64,000 nucleotides of DNA from Thioclava electrotropha (GCF_002085925.2 NZ_CP053562.1:1158001-1222000); one strand, 5' to 3'. Shown: positions 1-8,519, counted from the first letter of the stretch. Numbers and translations are program-made. Notes: a model not told the origin generated them from the letters alone.

Positions 1-471
1 CCCACGATCGGGGCGGTCGCCGCGATCTTTCGAGAAGCGAGGCTTGTCGCCCCGGTCGCCGCGCTCGCCTTCATCACGATGCGACTTGAACCCACCGGTG
101 CGCGGCTTGCGCGGCCCGTCGCGGAACGGACGATCCTCGCGGCCGCCCTCTTCGCGATCCTTGCGGAAACGCGGTTTGTCGTCACGACCACCCTCGTCGC
201 GGTCGCGGTTGAAGCGCGGCTTGTCGCCACGCGGCCCGCGATCCGGACGGTCGCCCCGGTCCTTCGAGAAGCGCGGCCCCCGATCGCCACGATCGCCGCG
301 GTCGCCCTCGTCACGATGCGATTTGAAGCCGCCCGTACGCGGCTTGCGCGGACGATCTTCACGACCACCTTCGTCACGATCCTTGCGGAAGCGCGGCTTG
401 TCATCACGCCCGCCGTCATCGCGATCGCGCTTGAAGCGCGGCTTGTCGCCCCGATCCTTGCGATCGCCGCG
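1..471. repeat. Imperfect tandem duplication (about 234-237 bp) inside the rluB tail
   Basis: Bases 1-234 and 235-471 can be aligned almost end to end at an offset of 234-237 bp. For example, the ATGCGACTTGAA stretch near 79 matches ATGCGATTTGAA near 316. The offset changes by one codon and the frame is kept. The repeat encodes the RDRDEGG/DKPRF/KPRTGGFKSHRDEG motif set twice. Shorter sub-repeats (CGGTCGCC, GAAGCGCGGCTTGTC) recur inside each copy. Confidence 0.85.
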
Positions 472-1311
472 CTCCGGACGATCCCCACGCTCTTTGCGCT
501 CGGGCTTGGCCTCGCCGCCTGCGGGCTTGTCGTCGAGCAACCCGCCAAGCTGATCGCGCAGCATCCGGCGCTTCACTTCCATGACGTCGCCCGCCTTCAT
601 GTCCATCAGGCGGAACGGGCCGTAGCTGATCCGGATCAGGCGGTTCACCTGGAAGCCGATCTCGGTCATCGCGCGACGGATTTCGCGGTTGCGACCTTCG
701 CGGATGCCCACGGTCAGCCACGCATTCGCGCCTTGCTGACGGTCGAGCGAGACCTCCATCGGCAGGAATTCCTCGCCGTCGATGGTGATGCCCTGACGCA
801 GCGGCTCGAAAGACTGCTCGGTCGGGCGGCCATTCACGCGCACGCGGTATTTGCGTAGCCAGCCGGTCTCGGGCAGCTCCAGACGGCGCTTCAACCCGCC
901 ATCATTGGTCAAGAGCAGCAGGCCTTCGGAGTTGATGTCGAGACGGCCCACGTTCAGCACGCGCGGCATGCCCTCGGGCATCTCGTCGAAAATCGTGCGG
1001 CGGCCCTGTTCGTCTTTCTCGGTCGTGACCAGACCCAGCGGCTTGTAATAGAGCCACAGCCGCGTTTCCTGCGGTGCGTCGATCGGCTTGCCGTCGATGG
1101 TGATCTTGTCGGACGCAGCCACGTCGAGCGCGGGCGAGTCGATCTGCTTGCCGTTCACCGCGACCTTGCCGGCGAGGATCATCTTCTCGGCGTCGCGGCG
1201 CGAGGCCACGCCGGAGCGCGCGATCACCTTGGCGATGCGTTCTTTCGCGCCGGATTTCTCGGCGGATTTCGAAACGGAATTTTCGGGGGAGTTGTCGGGA
1301 GTATCGGTCAT
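1..1311 (-). CDS. rluB: 23S rRNA pseudouridine synthase, RluB/RsuA type, long charged C-terminal tail (3' partial)
   Basis: The frame stays open to base 1, so the stop lies outside the window; 437 codons are visible. Residues about 20-80 form an S4 RNA-binding domain (GVASRRDAEKMI, VNGK). A pseudouridine synthase domain follows, with the catalytic-loop signature GRLDINSEGLLLLTNDG and, later, EGRNREIRRAM. RsuA/RluB enzymes isomerise a specific uridine of rRNA. After about residue 265 the protein becomes a low-complexity tail rich in Arg, Asp, Gly and Lys (RDRDDGGRDDKPRFRKDR type), which in DNA is an imperfect duplication of about 235 bp. Such basic-acidic tails are common on alphaproteobacterial RluB and probably bind RNA nonspecifically. 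The start ATG at 1311 is followed by a Ser/Glu/Lys-rich leader. It is divergent from tadA. RluB versus RluE/RsuA is inferred from length and tail. Confidence 0.9.
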   Translation of the reverse strand, partial: MTDTPDNSPENSVSKSAEKSGAKERIAKVIARSGVASRRDAEKMILAGKVAVNGKQIDSPALDVAASDKITIDGKPIDAPQETRLWLYYKPLGLVTTEKDEQGRRTIFDEMPEGMPRVLNVGRLDINSEGLLLLTNDGGLKRRLELPETGWLRKYRVRVNGRPTEQSFEPLRQGITIDGEEFLPMEVSLDRQQGANAWLTVGIREGRNREIRRAMTEIGFQVNRLIRISYGPFRLMDMKAGDVMEVKRRMLRDQLGGLLDDKPAGGEAKPERKERGDRPERGDRKDRGDKPRFKRDRDDGGRDDKPRFRKDRDEGGREDRPRKPRTGGFKSHRDEGDRGDRGDRGPRFSKDRGDRPDRGPRGDKPRFNRDRDEGGRDDKPRFRKDREEGGREDRPFRDGPRKPRTGGFKSHRDEGERGDRGDKPRFSKDRGDRPDRG

Positions 1312-1434
1312 GTCCGGTTCCTTCTAGGGGAGGGGGCGCGCGAGTCACTCGGGCGCGAAAGATGGCGATCTACACCTTTCTGCTGCGCGTGGGAAGCGTC
1401 TTGATAAGCGCGGATTTGCAAGCGATGAAGAGCC

Positions 1435-1884
1435 ATGGAATTCCGGTCTTTCATGCAACAGGCTCTGGCAGAGGCGCGCGAGGCGGCCAAACGCGGCGAG
1501 GTGCCCGTGGGCGCGGTCGTCGTCTCCCCTGACGGTAGGGTGGTGGCCGCCGCTGGCAACCGCACCCGCGAGCTGGGCGATCCGACTGCCCATGCGGAGA
1601 TCCTCGCGATGCGCGAGGCCTGCGCGCAGATCGGTTCGGAGCGGCTGCCGGGCTATGATCTCTATGTCACGCTCGAGCCCTGTCCGATGTGCGCCTCGGC
1701 GATCTCACAGACCCGGATCGCGCGGCTTTATTACGGCGCGGCAGATCCGAAATCGGGCGGCGTCGCGCAGGGGCCGCGCGTCTTCTCGCATCCGCAAAGC
1801 CACCACGTGCCGGAAATCTACGACGGTATCGGGGCGGCAGAGGCGGAGGCGCTTTTGAAGGATTTCTTCGCCGCGCGCCGCTGA
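1435..1884 (+). CDS. tadA: tRNA-specific adenosine deaminase TadA
   Basis: A 149-residue member of the cytidine/deoxycytidylate deaminase fold. The zinc site is complete: TAHAEI gives His53 and the proton-shuttling Glu55, and EPCPMCASAI supplies Cys83 and Cys86. TadA converts adenosine to inosine at the wobble position of tRNA-Arg(ACG) and works as a cytoplasmic dimer. Length and motifs match the family. It is transcribed divergently from the rluB-type gene with 123 bp between the starts; TadA next to a pseudouridine synthase is a familiar arrangement in alphaproteobacteria. The ATG at 1435 starts exactly at the family N-terminus (MEFRSFMQQAL), although its ribosome-binding site is weak. Confidence 0.96.
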   Translation: MEFRSFMQQALAEAREAAKRGEVPVGAVVVSPDGRVVAAAGNRTRELGDPTAHAEILAMREACAQIGSERLPGYDLYVTLEPCPMCASAISQTRIARLYYGAADPKSGGVAQGPRVFSHPQSHHVPEIYDGIGAAEAEALLKDFFAARR

Positions 1885-1988
1885 GCGACGCCCGTCTGGA
1901 CGGATTGCCTTTCCTGTGGCATATCAATCGCATCGCAGGCCCCAAGGGCCGCGATCCCCGACATTGGTATCAGTCAGAAGGAGCGGGC

Positions 1989-2264
1989 ATGCGTCCGGCA
2001 CTGCGTCTGCGCGAAGGTGGCCTTGCGGCCTATCAGCAAGAGATGAAATGGGTCGCTCTGGCCCTCGGCATCGCCTCGACCATCGCCATCGTGCAGAACT
2101 GGTACCCGCTCAATCTCTTTCTCAGCCTGCCGTTCTGCCTGATCTGGGCCTATCACGCGTGGCTGCATACCGAGCGTCAGTTGAAATATCTCAACATCAT
2201 GTTCACCGGCTTCTACCTCTACGGGATCGCGCGCTATTTCCTTGTGTCGCAGGGTCAGGGCTGA
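1989..2264 (+). CDS. Small integral membrane protein, function unknown
   Basis: A 91-residue protein. The ATG at 1989 is preceded by AGAAGGAGC at good spacing, so I prefer it to longer in-frame starts that would overlap tadA. Two hydrophobic helices are visible: WVALALGIASTIAIVQNWY (about residues 20-38) and LFLSLPFCLIWAYHAWL (about 42-60). A third, weaker one is IMFTGFYLYGIARYFLV near the C-terminus. The amphipathic stretch HTERQLKYLN separates them. I do not recognise a characterised family; small hydrophobic proteins of this kind are common in Rhodobacterales. It stands alone between tadA and the thioesterase pair. Confidence 0.75.
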   Translation: MRPALRLREGGLAAYQQEMKWVALALGIASTIAIVQNWYPLNLFLSLPFCLIWAYHAWLHTERQLKYLNIMFTGFYLYGIARYFLVSQGQG

Positions 2265-2329
2265 AGCGCGGGTCTTGTAACCCCGTTGGCCAGCGGGGAT
2301 AGTCGCGCAAGATATTCGGGGATGATTTC

Positions 2330-2788
2330 ATGAGCGACGAGAACGACAAGATACTCGAACAGGCCCGCCAGTTCATCGAGGCGATCCCGCATTCCCGCGC
2401 GCTGGGGATGCAGATGGACGAGATCCGCCCCGGCTGCGCGACCCTGTCGATGCCCTATGACACGCGGTTCGTGGGCGATCCGCGCACCGGCGTGATCCAT
2501 GGCGGCGCGGTCTCGGCGCTGATGGATACCTGCGCGGGCGCCGCCGTGATGAGCCATCCGCAGGCCGGAGCCTCCACCGCGACGCTCGATCTGCGCATCG
2601 ATTACATGCGCCCCGCCACGCCCGGCCAGCGGATCACCGCGCGGGCCGAATGTTACCACGTCACCCGCTCGGTGGCCTTCGTGCGCGCCACCACCCATGA
2701 CGAGGATGCCGAGCGTCCCGTGGCGACCGCCACCGGTGCCTTCACCGTCTCGCGCCCCGAAAAAACCAAATCGGAGGGGCAAGCATGA
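2330..2788 (+). CDS. PaaI-family hotdog-fold thioesterase (first of a pair)
   Basis: A 152-residue single hotdog domain. The PaaI signature is present: VGDPRTGVIHGGAVSALMDT, in which HGG and the following acidic residue lie in the active site, then ATLDLRIDYMRPA. PaaI-type enzymes hydrolyse acyl- or aryl-CoA thioesters in the cytoplasm; the substrate cannot be told from sequence. Its stop overlaps the start of the next thioesterase gene by 4 nt (ATGA), so the two are translationally coupled and may form a hetero-oligomer. The MATE exporter follows in the same unit. Confidence 0.9.
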   Translation: MSDENDKILEQARQFIEAIPHSRALGMQMDEIRPGCATLSMPYDTRFVGDPRTGVIHGGAVSALMDTCAGAAVMSHPQAGASTATLDLRIDYMRPATPGQRITARAECYHVTRSVAFVRATTHDEDAERPVATATGAFTVSRPEKTKSEGQA

Positions 2789-3309
2789 ACCGTCCCAAGC
2801 CCGAACCCGTCCAGCAGGTCAAGCAGCGCCGAGACGGCGCGCTCAAGATGCTCGTCGAAGGCATTCCTTACGCGCAGTTCCTCGGCATCGGTTTCGACCG
2901 GCGCGGCGACGAGCTGACCGGCGTTCTGTCCTATGACGACAAGCTGATCGGCAACCCGATGCTGCCCGCGATCCATGGCGGGGTGACGGCGGCCTTTCTC
3001 GAGGTCACCGCGATCATCGAACTCAGCTGGTCTTACCTGTGGGACGATATCGAGGCGGGGCGGATCGATTTCGACGCGCTCACGCCGGAGAGCCTGCCGC
3101 GGCTGCCCAAGACGATCGATTTCACCGTGGACTACCTGCGCTCCGGCCTGCCGCGCGACGCCTATGCGCGAGCGCGCGTCAACCGCTCGGGGCGGCGCTA
3201 TGCCAGCGTCCATGTCGAGGCGTGGCAGGACAACCGGACCCGGATTTTCGCCCAAGCGACGGGCCATTTCCTGATGCCCGCGCGGGACGATACCTCCGCC
3301 AATGGCTGA
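2785..3309 (+). CDS. PaaI-family hotdog-fold thioesterase (second of a pair)
   Basis: A 174-residue hotdog-fold protein paralogous to the gene just upstream. The core motif is NPMLPAIHGGVTAAFLEVTA, followed by TIDFTVDYLRSG. It carries an extra segment (LWDDIEAGRIDFDALTPESL) between the active-site helix and the central strand, which the upstream paralogue lacks. The general role would be thioester hydrolysis, but the pair could also act as one heteromeric enzyme with divided roles. It overlaps the upstream gene by 4 nt and the downstream MATE gene by 8 nt, so the three form a tight operon. Confidence 0.88.
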   Translation: MNRPKPEPVQQVKQRRDGALKMLVEGIPYAQFLGIGFDRRGDELTGVLSYDDKLIGNPMLPAIHGGVTAAFLEVTAIIELSWSYLWDDIEAGRIDFDALTPESLPRLPKTIDFTVDYLRSGLPRDAYARARVNRSGRRYASVHVEAWQDNRTRIFAQATGHFLMPARDDTSANG

Positions 3310-4609
3310 GATTACCCATGCGCGGGTCCTGAAGATCGCGCTGCCCATCGTCCTCTCGAACGCCACGATCCCGATCCTCGGTGCGGTCGACACGGCCGTC
3401 GTCGGGCAATTGGGCCTGCCCGCGCCCATTGGCGCGGTGGGGATCGGCGCGGTAATCCTGTCCTCGCTCTACTGGATATTCGGCTTCCTGCGGATGGGCA
3501 CGACCGGGCTCGTGAGCCAGGCGCATGGGACGGGCGATACGGGCGAGGTCTCTGCCGGGCTGATGCGCGCGCTGATCATTGCAGGCATCGCCGGGCTGAG
3601 CCTGATCGTGCTGCAACTGCCGCTCTTCTGGGCCGCGTTTCAGCTTGCCCCGGCGAGCGACGAGGTCGAGCGCCTTGCTCGCGACTACCTGCAGATCCGC
3701 ATCTGGGGCGCGCCGCTCACCATCTCGCTTTACGCCTTCACCGGCTGGCTGATCGCGCTGGAACGCACGCGCGGTGTCCTCTTGCTGCAGGTGGCGATGA
3801 ACGCGCTGAACGTGGGGCTGGATCTTCTCTTCGTGCTGGGCCTCGGCTGGGGCGTGCAAGGCGTCGCGGGCGCCACGCTGATCTCCGAGATCAGTGGTGT
3901 GGTGCTGGCGCTGTGGCTCTGTCGCGCGGCCTTCGCAGGCGGGTTGTGGCGGGCGCGCGCAATCTTTGATCGGGTGAAACTGGCGACGATGGCGCGGGTG
4001 AATACCGACATCATGCTGCGCTCGATCTTGCTGCAGGCGAGCTTCACCTCCTTCCTCTTCCTCGGCGCGGGGCAGGGCGATGTGACCCTTGCGGCCAATC
4101 AGGTGCTGCTGCAATTCCTGCAGATCACCGCCTTCGCGCTGGACGGGTTCGCCTTCTCCGCCGAGAGCCTCGTGGGCCAAGCGGTGGGCGCACATTCGGC
4201 TGCAAGGCTGCGCCGGGCGAGCATCGTGTCCTCGCAATGGGGGATCGGCGGCGCGCTCGCGCTGGGCGCGGTCTTCCTGCTCGCGGGGCCTGCGATCATC
4301 GACCTGATGACCACCGCCCCGAATGTCCGCATCGAGGCGCGCGACTATCTGATCTGGATCGCCGCCGCGCCGCTGATCGGCGGGCCGGCCTGGATGCTAG
4401 ACGGCATCTTCATCGGCGCGACCCTGACCCGCGAGATGCGCAACGCGATGGTGATCTCGGTCGCGATCTACACGGCCGCGCTTTTCGTGCTGATCCCGCT
4501 TTTCGGCAATCACGGGCTCTGGGCGGGGCTGATGATCCTCAACGCCACGCGCGGCCTGACAATGGCGCGGCTCTATCCCCGTGCCGAGGCGAAAGCGGCA
4601 GCCGGGTAG
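3302..4609 (+). CDS. MATE-family multidrug/toxin exporter (DinF-like)
   Basis: A 435-residue inner-membrane protein with about 12 hydrophobic helices arranged as two homologous halves, the length and layout of MATE transporters. Characteristic pieces are LPIVLSNATIPILGAVDTAVVGQLG in helix 1 and DGFAFSAESLVGQAVGA in helix 7 (quoted in parts). MATE proteins export cationic or amphipathic compounds using Na+ or H+ gradients. The DinF-like branch is suggested by the AESLVGQA helix. It overlaps the thioesterase gene by 8 nt and ends at TAG, whose last base starts a GC palindrome of the repeat family described below. The substrate is unknown. Confidence 0.9.
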   Translation: MAEITHARVLKIALPIVLSNATIPILGAVDTAVVGQLGLPAPIGAVGIGAVILSSLYWIFGFLRMGTTGLVSQAHGTGDTGEVSAGLMRALIIAGIAGLSLIVLQLPLFWAAFQLAPASDEVERLARDYLQIRIWGAPLTISLYAFTGWLIALERTRGVLLLQVAMNALNVGLDLLFVLGLGWGVQGVAGATLISEISGVVLALWLCRAAFAGGLWRARAIFDRVKLATMARVNTDIMLRSILLQASFTSFLFLGAGQGDVTLAANQVLLQFLQITAFALDGFAFSAESLVGQAVGAHSAARLRRASIVSSQWGIGGALALGAVFLLAGPAIIDLMTTAPNVRIEARDYLIWIAAAPLIGGPAWMLDGIFIGATLTREMRNAMVISVAIYTAALFVLIPLFGNHGLWAGLMILNATRGLTMARLYPRAEAKAAAG

Positions 4610-4703
4610 GGGCGCTGCCCCTCTGCCTGCGCCCCGCCGCTCCCTTCCCCTTGGGAGAAATATCCCGGGGGTGAGGGCGAAGCCCGAGGGGGCAGCGCCC
4701 CCT
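4608..4703. repeat. Composite inverted-repeat element, copy A (deleted form)
   Basis: It fills the whole gap between two convergent genes. The left end, GGGGCGCTGCCCC, overlaps the MATE stop codon. The right half reads, on the minus strand, GGGGGCGCTGCCCCC, then a stem-loop GGGC-TTC-GCCC, then CACCCCCGGGATATTT. The left half lacks its own GGATATTT box, so this looks like a deletion derivative of the full elements at 11.1 and 37.6 kb. On the minus strand the right half starts directly after the stop of the glutamine-synthetase-like gene. Confidence 0.8.
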
Positions 4704-6035
4704 TCAGACGGTATCTAGGTAAAGCTCGGTCTGTTCCTGATCCGACAGCTCGGCCATGTAATGCAGCTCCTGCCGCTTGGTCATGGCGAAATTGGTGATC
4801 AGGTCGCGGTCGAAGATGCGCGGCATGATCTCGCAATTCTGGAAAGCGTCGATCGCCGCTTCCCAGTCGGTCGGCATCTGCGGAAGGTCGAGCGCATAGG
4901 CGTTGCCCTTGATCGGCTCGGGCGCTTCCATCTTGTCCTCGATCCCGATCAGGGCGGCACCCAGAATCGCTGCGATCATCAGGTAGGGGTTCACGTCGCC
5001 GCCTGCCACGCGATGCTCGATCCGTCGCGCCTGCGGTCCCGAGGCCGGGATGCGCAGCGCCGCGGTGCGGTTCTCATAGGCCCAGGCGATGCCGGTCGGC
5101 GCATGGGCGTCGGGCACGAGCCGGTCATAGCTGTTCTCATGCGGCGCGAAGATCAGGCCCGAGCCCGACATCGCGGCCAGACACCCGGCGACCGCATGGC
5201 GCATCTGGTCCGAGCCCTGCGGTGTGCCGTCGTTGAAGATGTTGTTGCCCTCGGCGTCGAGCACCGAGAAATGCATATGCATCCCGTTGCCGGGCCATTC
5301 GTCGTAAGGTTTCGCCATGAAGGACGCGGCGAAGCCATGCGCGCGCGCCAGACCTTTCACCAGCATCTTGAACAGCCAGCTGTCATCGGCGGCCTTCAGC
5401 GGGTCGGGCTGGTGCGAAAGGTTGATCTCGAACTGCCCCGGACCCGCTTCGGAGATCGCGGTATCGGCGGGAATATCCATCGCCTCGCAGGCGTCGTAGA
5501 GCTGGCTGAAGAAGATGTCGAAGGCGTCGAGCGCGCGCAAGCTGAGGACTTCGCCGCCGGTGCGGCGCTTGCCCGAGCGCGGCGAGGGGGGCACGCGCAG
5601 GGTCTTGCCGCTGTCGTCGATCAGGAAGAATTCCAGCTCGGTCGCCACAACCGGGGTCAGCCCCAGCGCCTTGTAGCGTTCCACCACGCGCGCCAGCGCC
5701 TGCCGGGGGTCGCCCGCATAGGGCTTGCCGTCCATATGGAACATCCAGATCGGCAGCAGCGCGGTCGGCGCCGAGAGCCACGGCATCGGCAGGAAGCCCC
5801 GCTCGGTCGGCATCAGAAGCCCGTCAGCATCGCCGGACTCGAAGACAAGCGGGCTGTCTTCGACATCCTCGCCCCAGATGTCGAGATTCATGACCGAATA
5901 GGGGAAACGCGTCCCTTCGGTGAAGACCTTATCGGCGAAGCGGGCTGGCAGGCGCTTGCCGCGCGCCACCCCGTTGAGATCGGCCGCCGCCACGCGGATC
6001 GTGCGAACGTCGGGATGGTCGTGCAGCCAGTTCAT
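4704..6035 (-). CDS. Glutamine synthetase-family ligase, probable gamma-glutamyl-amine/polyamine synthetase
   Basis: A 443-residue GS-fold enzyme. Visible metal- and substrate-site motifs are ATELEFFLID, EAGPGQFEINL, FMAKPYDEWPGNGMHMHFS and YENRTAALRIP. These match the GlnA/PuuA family, which ligates ammonia or an amine to the gamma-carboxyl of glutamate with ATP. The N-terminal segment (IRVAAADLNGVARGKRLPA) is typical of the PuuA-like branch rather than the housekeeping GlnA. No adenylylation-site Tyr motif is evident. It is the last gene of a five-gene minus-strand operon with an ABC importer, 3 nt after the permease stop and with an AGGTG ribosome site. Context suggests it glutamylates the imported compound; that is inference. 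Confidence 0.88.
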   Translation of the reverse strand: MNWLHDHPDVRTIRVAAADLNGVARGKRLPARFADKVFTEGTRFPYSVMNLDIWGEDVEDSPLVFESGDADGLLMPTERGFLPMPWLSAPTALLPIWMFHMDGKPYAGDPRQALARVVERYKALGLTPVVATELEFFLIDDSGKTLRVPPSPRSGKRRTGGEVLSLRALDAFDIFFSQLYDACEAMDIPADTAISEAGPGQFEINLSHQPDPLKAADDSWLFKMLVKGLARAHGFAASFMAKPYDEWPGNGMHMHFSVLDAEGNNIFNDGTPQGSDQMRHAVAGCLAAMSGSGLIFAPHENSYDRLVPDAHAPTGIAWAYENRTAALRIPASGPQARRIEHRVAGGDVNPYLMIAAILGAALIGIEDKMEAPEPIKGNAYALDLPQMPTDWEAAIDAFQNCEIMPRIFDRDLITNFAMTKRQELHYMAELSDQEQTELYLDTV

Positions 6036-6038
6036 GTG

Positions 6039-6866
6039 TCACCTGATAATCTGCGGCCTGAACCGGAAGCGCTTGCGGCTTTCCTGCGGCAGATGGCGGT
6101 TCAGGCGGCGGTTGATCACCCCGAAGACCGCGATGACGCAGAGCGTAAGCAGAATGAAGTAGAACGCCGCGATCGGGTAGGGGATGAAGGGATTGAAGGT
6201 CTTGTCCGCGAAATATTTCGCGTAATAGAGCGCGTCGCCCTCCTGCCGGAACGCCGGGAAGCCCGAGAAGAAGACGAGCGTGGTGGCGTGGAACAGGAAG
6301 ATCGCTTCGTTGGTGTAGGACGGCCAGCCGAGCCGGAGCATCGTCGGCCATGTCACGCGGCGGAACTTGGTCCAGCCGGTCATGCCGTATGCGTCGGCGG
6401 CTTCCATGTCGCCTTTCGGCACGGAGCGCAGCGCGCCGTAGAAGATCTCGGCGGCATAGGCGGAGGTGTTGAAGAACAGCACAATCAGTGCGCCTGCCCA
6501 GGCCCGCGTGATCCAGTCCGTTGCGACCGTAATCCCGAGGATCGGGAAGCCTGCACGGGGCAGCATCGCGAAGGCCTCGTAGGCGAGGAAGAACTGAATG
6601 AAGAGGGGCGAGCCGCGGAACAGGAAGATGAACCACTCCGCGGGTTTGCGGAAGATCGCGCGATCGGAGTTCTTCGCGACCGCCAGCGTCGTGGCGAGGA
6701 AGAACCCTGCGAGCAGAGCGAGGATGCCGAAATAGAGGTTCCAGATCATCCCCGAGCCGATCAGGGTGAATTGCTGGCACATGGTGAAATCGGAGCGCGG
6801 CAGCAGCCGCTCGCCGATCCCGATCGACCGCAGCCCGTAATCCGCGATGGTCTGAATGCAGCTCAT
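6039..6866 (-). CDS. Polar amino-acid ABC transporter permease (HisM-like)
   Basis: A 275-residue inner-membrane permease of the HisM/GlnP family with about five transmembrane helices. The first runs through MIWNLYFGILALLAGFFLATTLAVAK. The cytoplasmic EAA loop that docks the ATPase is EAADAYGMTGWTKFRRVTWP. HAAP-family permeases work as heterodimers, and the partner is the gene directly upstream, whose stop overlaps this start by 4 nt. The protein ends RKRFRFRPQIIR. It belongs to the operon ATPase, binding protein, permease, permease, GS-like ligase. Confidence 0.93.
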   Translation of the reverse strand: MSCIQTIADYGLRSIGIGERLLPRSDFTMCQQFTLIGSGMIWNLYFGILALLAGFFLATTLAVAKNSDRAIFRKPAEWFIFLFRGSPLFIQFFLAYEAFAMLPRAGFPILGITVATDWITRAWAGALIVLFFNTSAYAAEIFYGALRSVPKGDMEAADAYGMTGWTKFRRVTWPTMLRLGWPSYTNEAIFLFHATTLVFFSGFPAFRQEGDALYYAKYFADKTFNPFIPYPIAAFYFILLTLCVIAVFGVINRRLNRHLPQESRKRFRFRPQIIR

Positions 6867-7741
6867 GCGTCCGCCTTTCTCAGCGCTTCACCAGCAGCCG
6901 TGGCCTGCCCGAAGGCGAGGCGGCGATTGATGCGGGCCAGCACGAACTCGGAGAGCTTGGTCATCACCAGATAGAAGACCAGCAGCACGAGGAAGTAATA
7001 GAGGCGCCAGTCGGGATGCGGATAGGCGTAGATGCTCGACTTGGTCGCGCCCAGTTCGCGCGCCCAGTAGACGATATCCTCGATGCCCAGCAGGAACAGC
7101 AGCGGCGTTGCCTTGATGAGGATCATCCAGAGGTTCGACAGACCGGGGATCGCATAGGCCCACATCTGCGGGATCAGCACCCGGCGGTTCACCTGCGCGC
7201 GGGTCATGCCGTAAGCCTCGGCGGTCTCCAGCTGCGCGCGCGGCACCGCCTGCATAGCGCCGAACAGCACGTTGGCGGCGAAGGCGCCGTAGACGATGGA
7301 GAAGGCCACCACGGCCAGCGCGAAGCCATAGGCCTCGTGATAAAATTGCGGGGCCGTGCCGAGCGGGATTTTCGCCGCGGCACAGACGTGGAATTCGTTA
7401 CCCGTCCAAGCCGGGCCGGGATCGGGGCAGACCGCGCGTGACTTCAGGTATTCGAGGCCCTGGTCCATCGCGATCGGTACGAAAAGGAAGAAGATGATAT
7501 CGGGCACACCGCGCACCATCGCGATGTAGCCGCGTCCGAGAAAGCGCAGCGGGGCGGCGCTCGACCGGGCGGCCAGCGCCCCGCCGAAGCCGAAGATCAG
7601 CGCCACCGGCGCGGTCACGGCCAGCAGGATCAGCACGATGCCGAACGAGCCATAGAACATGATCTGCTTACCTGTGGTCAGGTAGCAGAGCAGCCAGCCA
7701 AGCCCGTGAAGGGCAGAGGGATCGGAACAGCTTTCGAACAT
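6863..7741 (-). CDS. Polar amino-acid ABC transporter permease (HisQ-like)
   Basis: A 292-residue permease and the partner of the downstream HisM-like subunit. The membrane domain begins around residue 30 (FGIVLILLAVTAPVALIFGF). The EAA loop is ETAEAYGMTRAQVNRRVLIP, followed by LMILIKATPLLFLLG-like helices. A periplasmic insert, CPDPGPAWTGNEFHVCAAAK, has two cysteines that could form a disulfide; it lengthens the loop between two helices compared with E. coli HisQ. The gene lies 55 bp after the binding-protein gene and overlaps the next permease by 4 nt. Confidence 0.92.
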   Translation of the reverse strand: MFESCSDPSALHGLGWLLCYLTTGKQIMFYGSFGIVLILLAVTAPVALIFGFGGALAARSSAAPLRFLGRGYIAMVRGVPDIIFFLFVPIAMDQGLEYLKSRAVCPDPGPAWTGNEFHVCAAAKIPLGTAPQFYHEAYGFALAVVAFSIVYGAFAANVLFGAMQAVPRAQLETAEAYGMTRAQVNRRVLIPQMWAYAIPGLSNLWMILIKATPLLFLLGIEDIVYWARELGATKSSIYAYPHPDWRLYYFLVLLVFYLVMTKLSEFVLARINRRLAFGQATAAGEALRKADA

Positions 7742-7796
7742 CGGACTTTCGGTCGGGACCGGAGCGGCTCATGCCGCCCCGGCCTCGTTTTCTGGA

Positions 7797-8519
7797 TCAG
7801 TTCTTGAAGGTCAGGGCGTCGTCGCCGAAATACTTCTTAAGCAGTTCGTTGAGCGTGCCATCGGCTTTCAGCTTGGAAATGCCGTCGTTGAACTTGTCCT
7901 TCAGCTCGGTGTCGGACTTGCGCAGGCCGATGCCGATGCCTTTGCCGAGCTGCACGTCGTCGCCCACGAATTCCATGTTGTCCTGGCCCGCGAAGGGCTT
8001 GAGCGCGTCCTTGTCGGCGAAGACCGCGTCGGCCTCACCGTTCTTCACGGCGGCGATCGTGTCGTCGAGGGTCGCGTATTCGGCCAACGTCGCGCCGGTT
8101 TCAGCGACATGCGCCGCCTGAATGGTGCCGGTCTGTGCCGCGATCACGCCGCCCTTGAGATCCGCGCCCGGGTCCATCGCCATGTAGGACGAGGCCGCCG
8201 GCGGGTAATAGGCCTGGGTGAAGTCGATGGTCTTCTCACGCTCAGCGGTGATCGACATGCCAGCCATGATCGTGTCGTAGTTGCCCGAGAGCAGGTTCGG
8301 GATGATCGAATCCCAGTCATTGGTGACCCAGGTGCAGTCGAGGCTCTCCATCTCGCACAGCTTGTCGCCGAGTTCGCGCTCGAAGCCTGCGACTTCACCG
8401 TTATCGTCGATGAAGTTGTAGGGAGGGTAGGCGCCCTCGGTGCCCATGCGGACGGTCTGTGCCGCGGCGACGCCGGCCGAAAGGCCGAGGATGGCAGCGG
8501 TCAGGATCAGTTTTTTCAT
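7797..8519 (-). CDS. Periplasmic amino-acid-binding protein (family 3 solute-binding)
   Basis: A 240-residue protein with a clear Sec signal peptide (MKKLILTAAILGLSAGVAAA, cleavage before QTVRMG). The mature chain carries the family-3 signature GAYPPYNFIDDNGEVAGFERE and the MAGMSITAEREKTIDFTQAY region that lines the ligand cleft in HisJ/ArgT/ArtJ. It should capture a basic or polar amino acid in the periplasm and deliver it to the permease pair encoded downstream. The exact ligand cannot be read; the acidic cleft resembles Lys/Arg/Orn binders. It sits between the ATPase gene (32 bp gap) and the permeases (55 bp). Confidence 0.93.
   Translation of the reverse strand: MKKLILTAAILGLSAGVAAAQTVRMGTEGAYPPYNFIDDNGEVAGFERELGDKLCEMESLDCTWVTNDWDSIIPNLLSGNYDTIMAGMSITAEREKTIDFTQAYYPPAASSYMAMDPGADLKGGVIAAQTGTIQAAHVAETGATLAEYATLDDTIAAVKNGEADAVFADKDALKPFAGQDNMEFVGDDVQLGKGIGIGLRKSDTELKDKFNDGISKLKADGTLNELLKKYFGDDALTFKN

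Noticed and set aside
1..471. CRISPR-like array
   Set aside because: The repeat is long, imperfect, in frame and has no regular unique spacers; it is coding.
44..858. Plus-strand open frames with SPRSPRSPSSR or long hydrophobic composition in the rluB tail
   Set aside because: They are reverse readings of the repetitive charged tail.
4761..6974. 737-codon open frame on the plus strand opposite the GS-like and permease genes
   Set aside because: Antisense shadow; Arg/His/Gly-rich composition and no motifs, whereas the minus strand encodes clear families.
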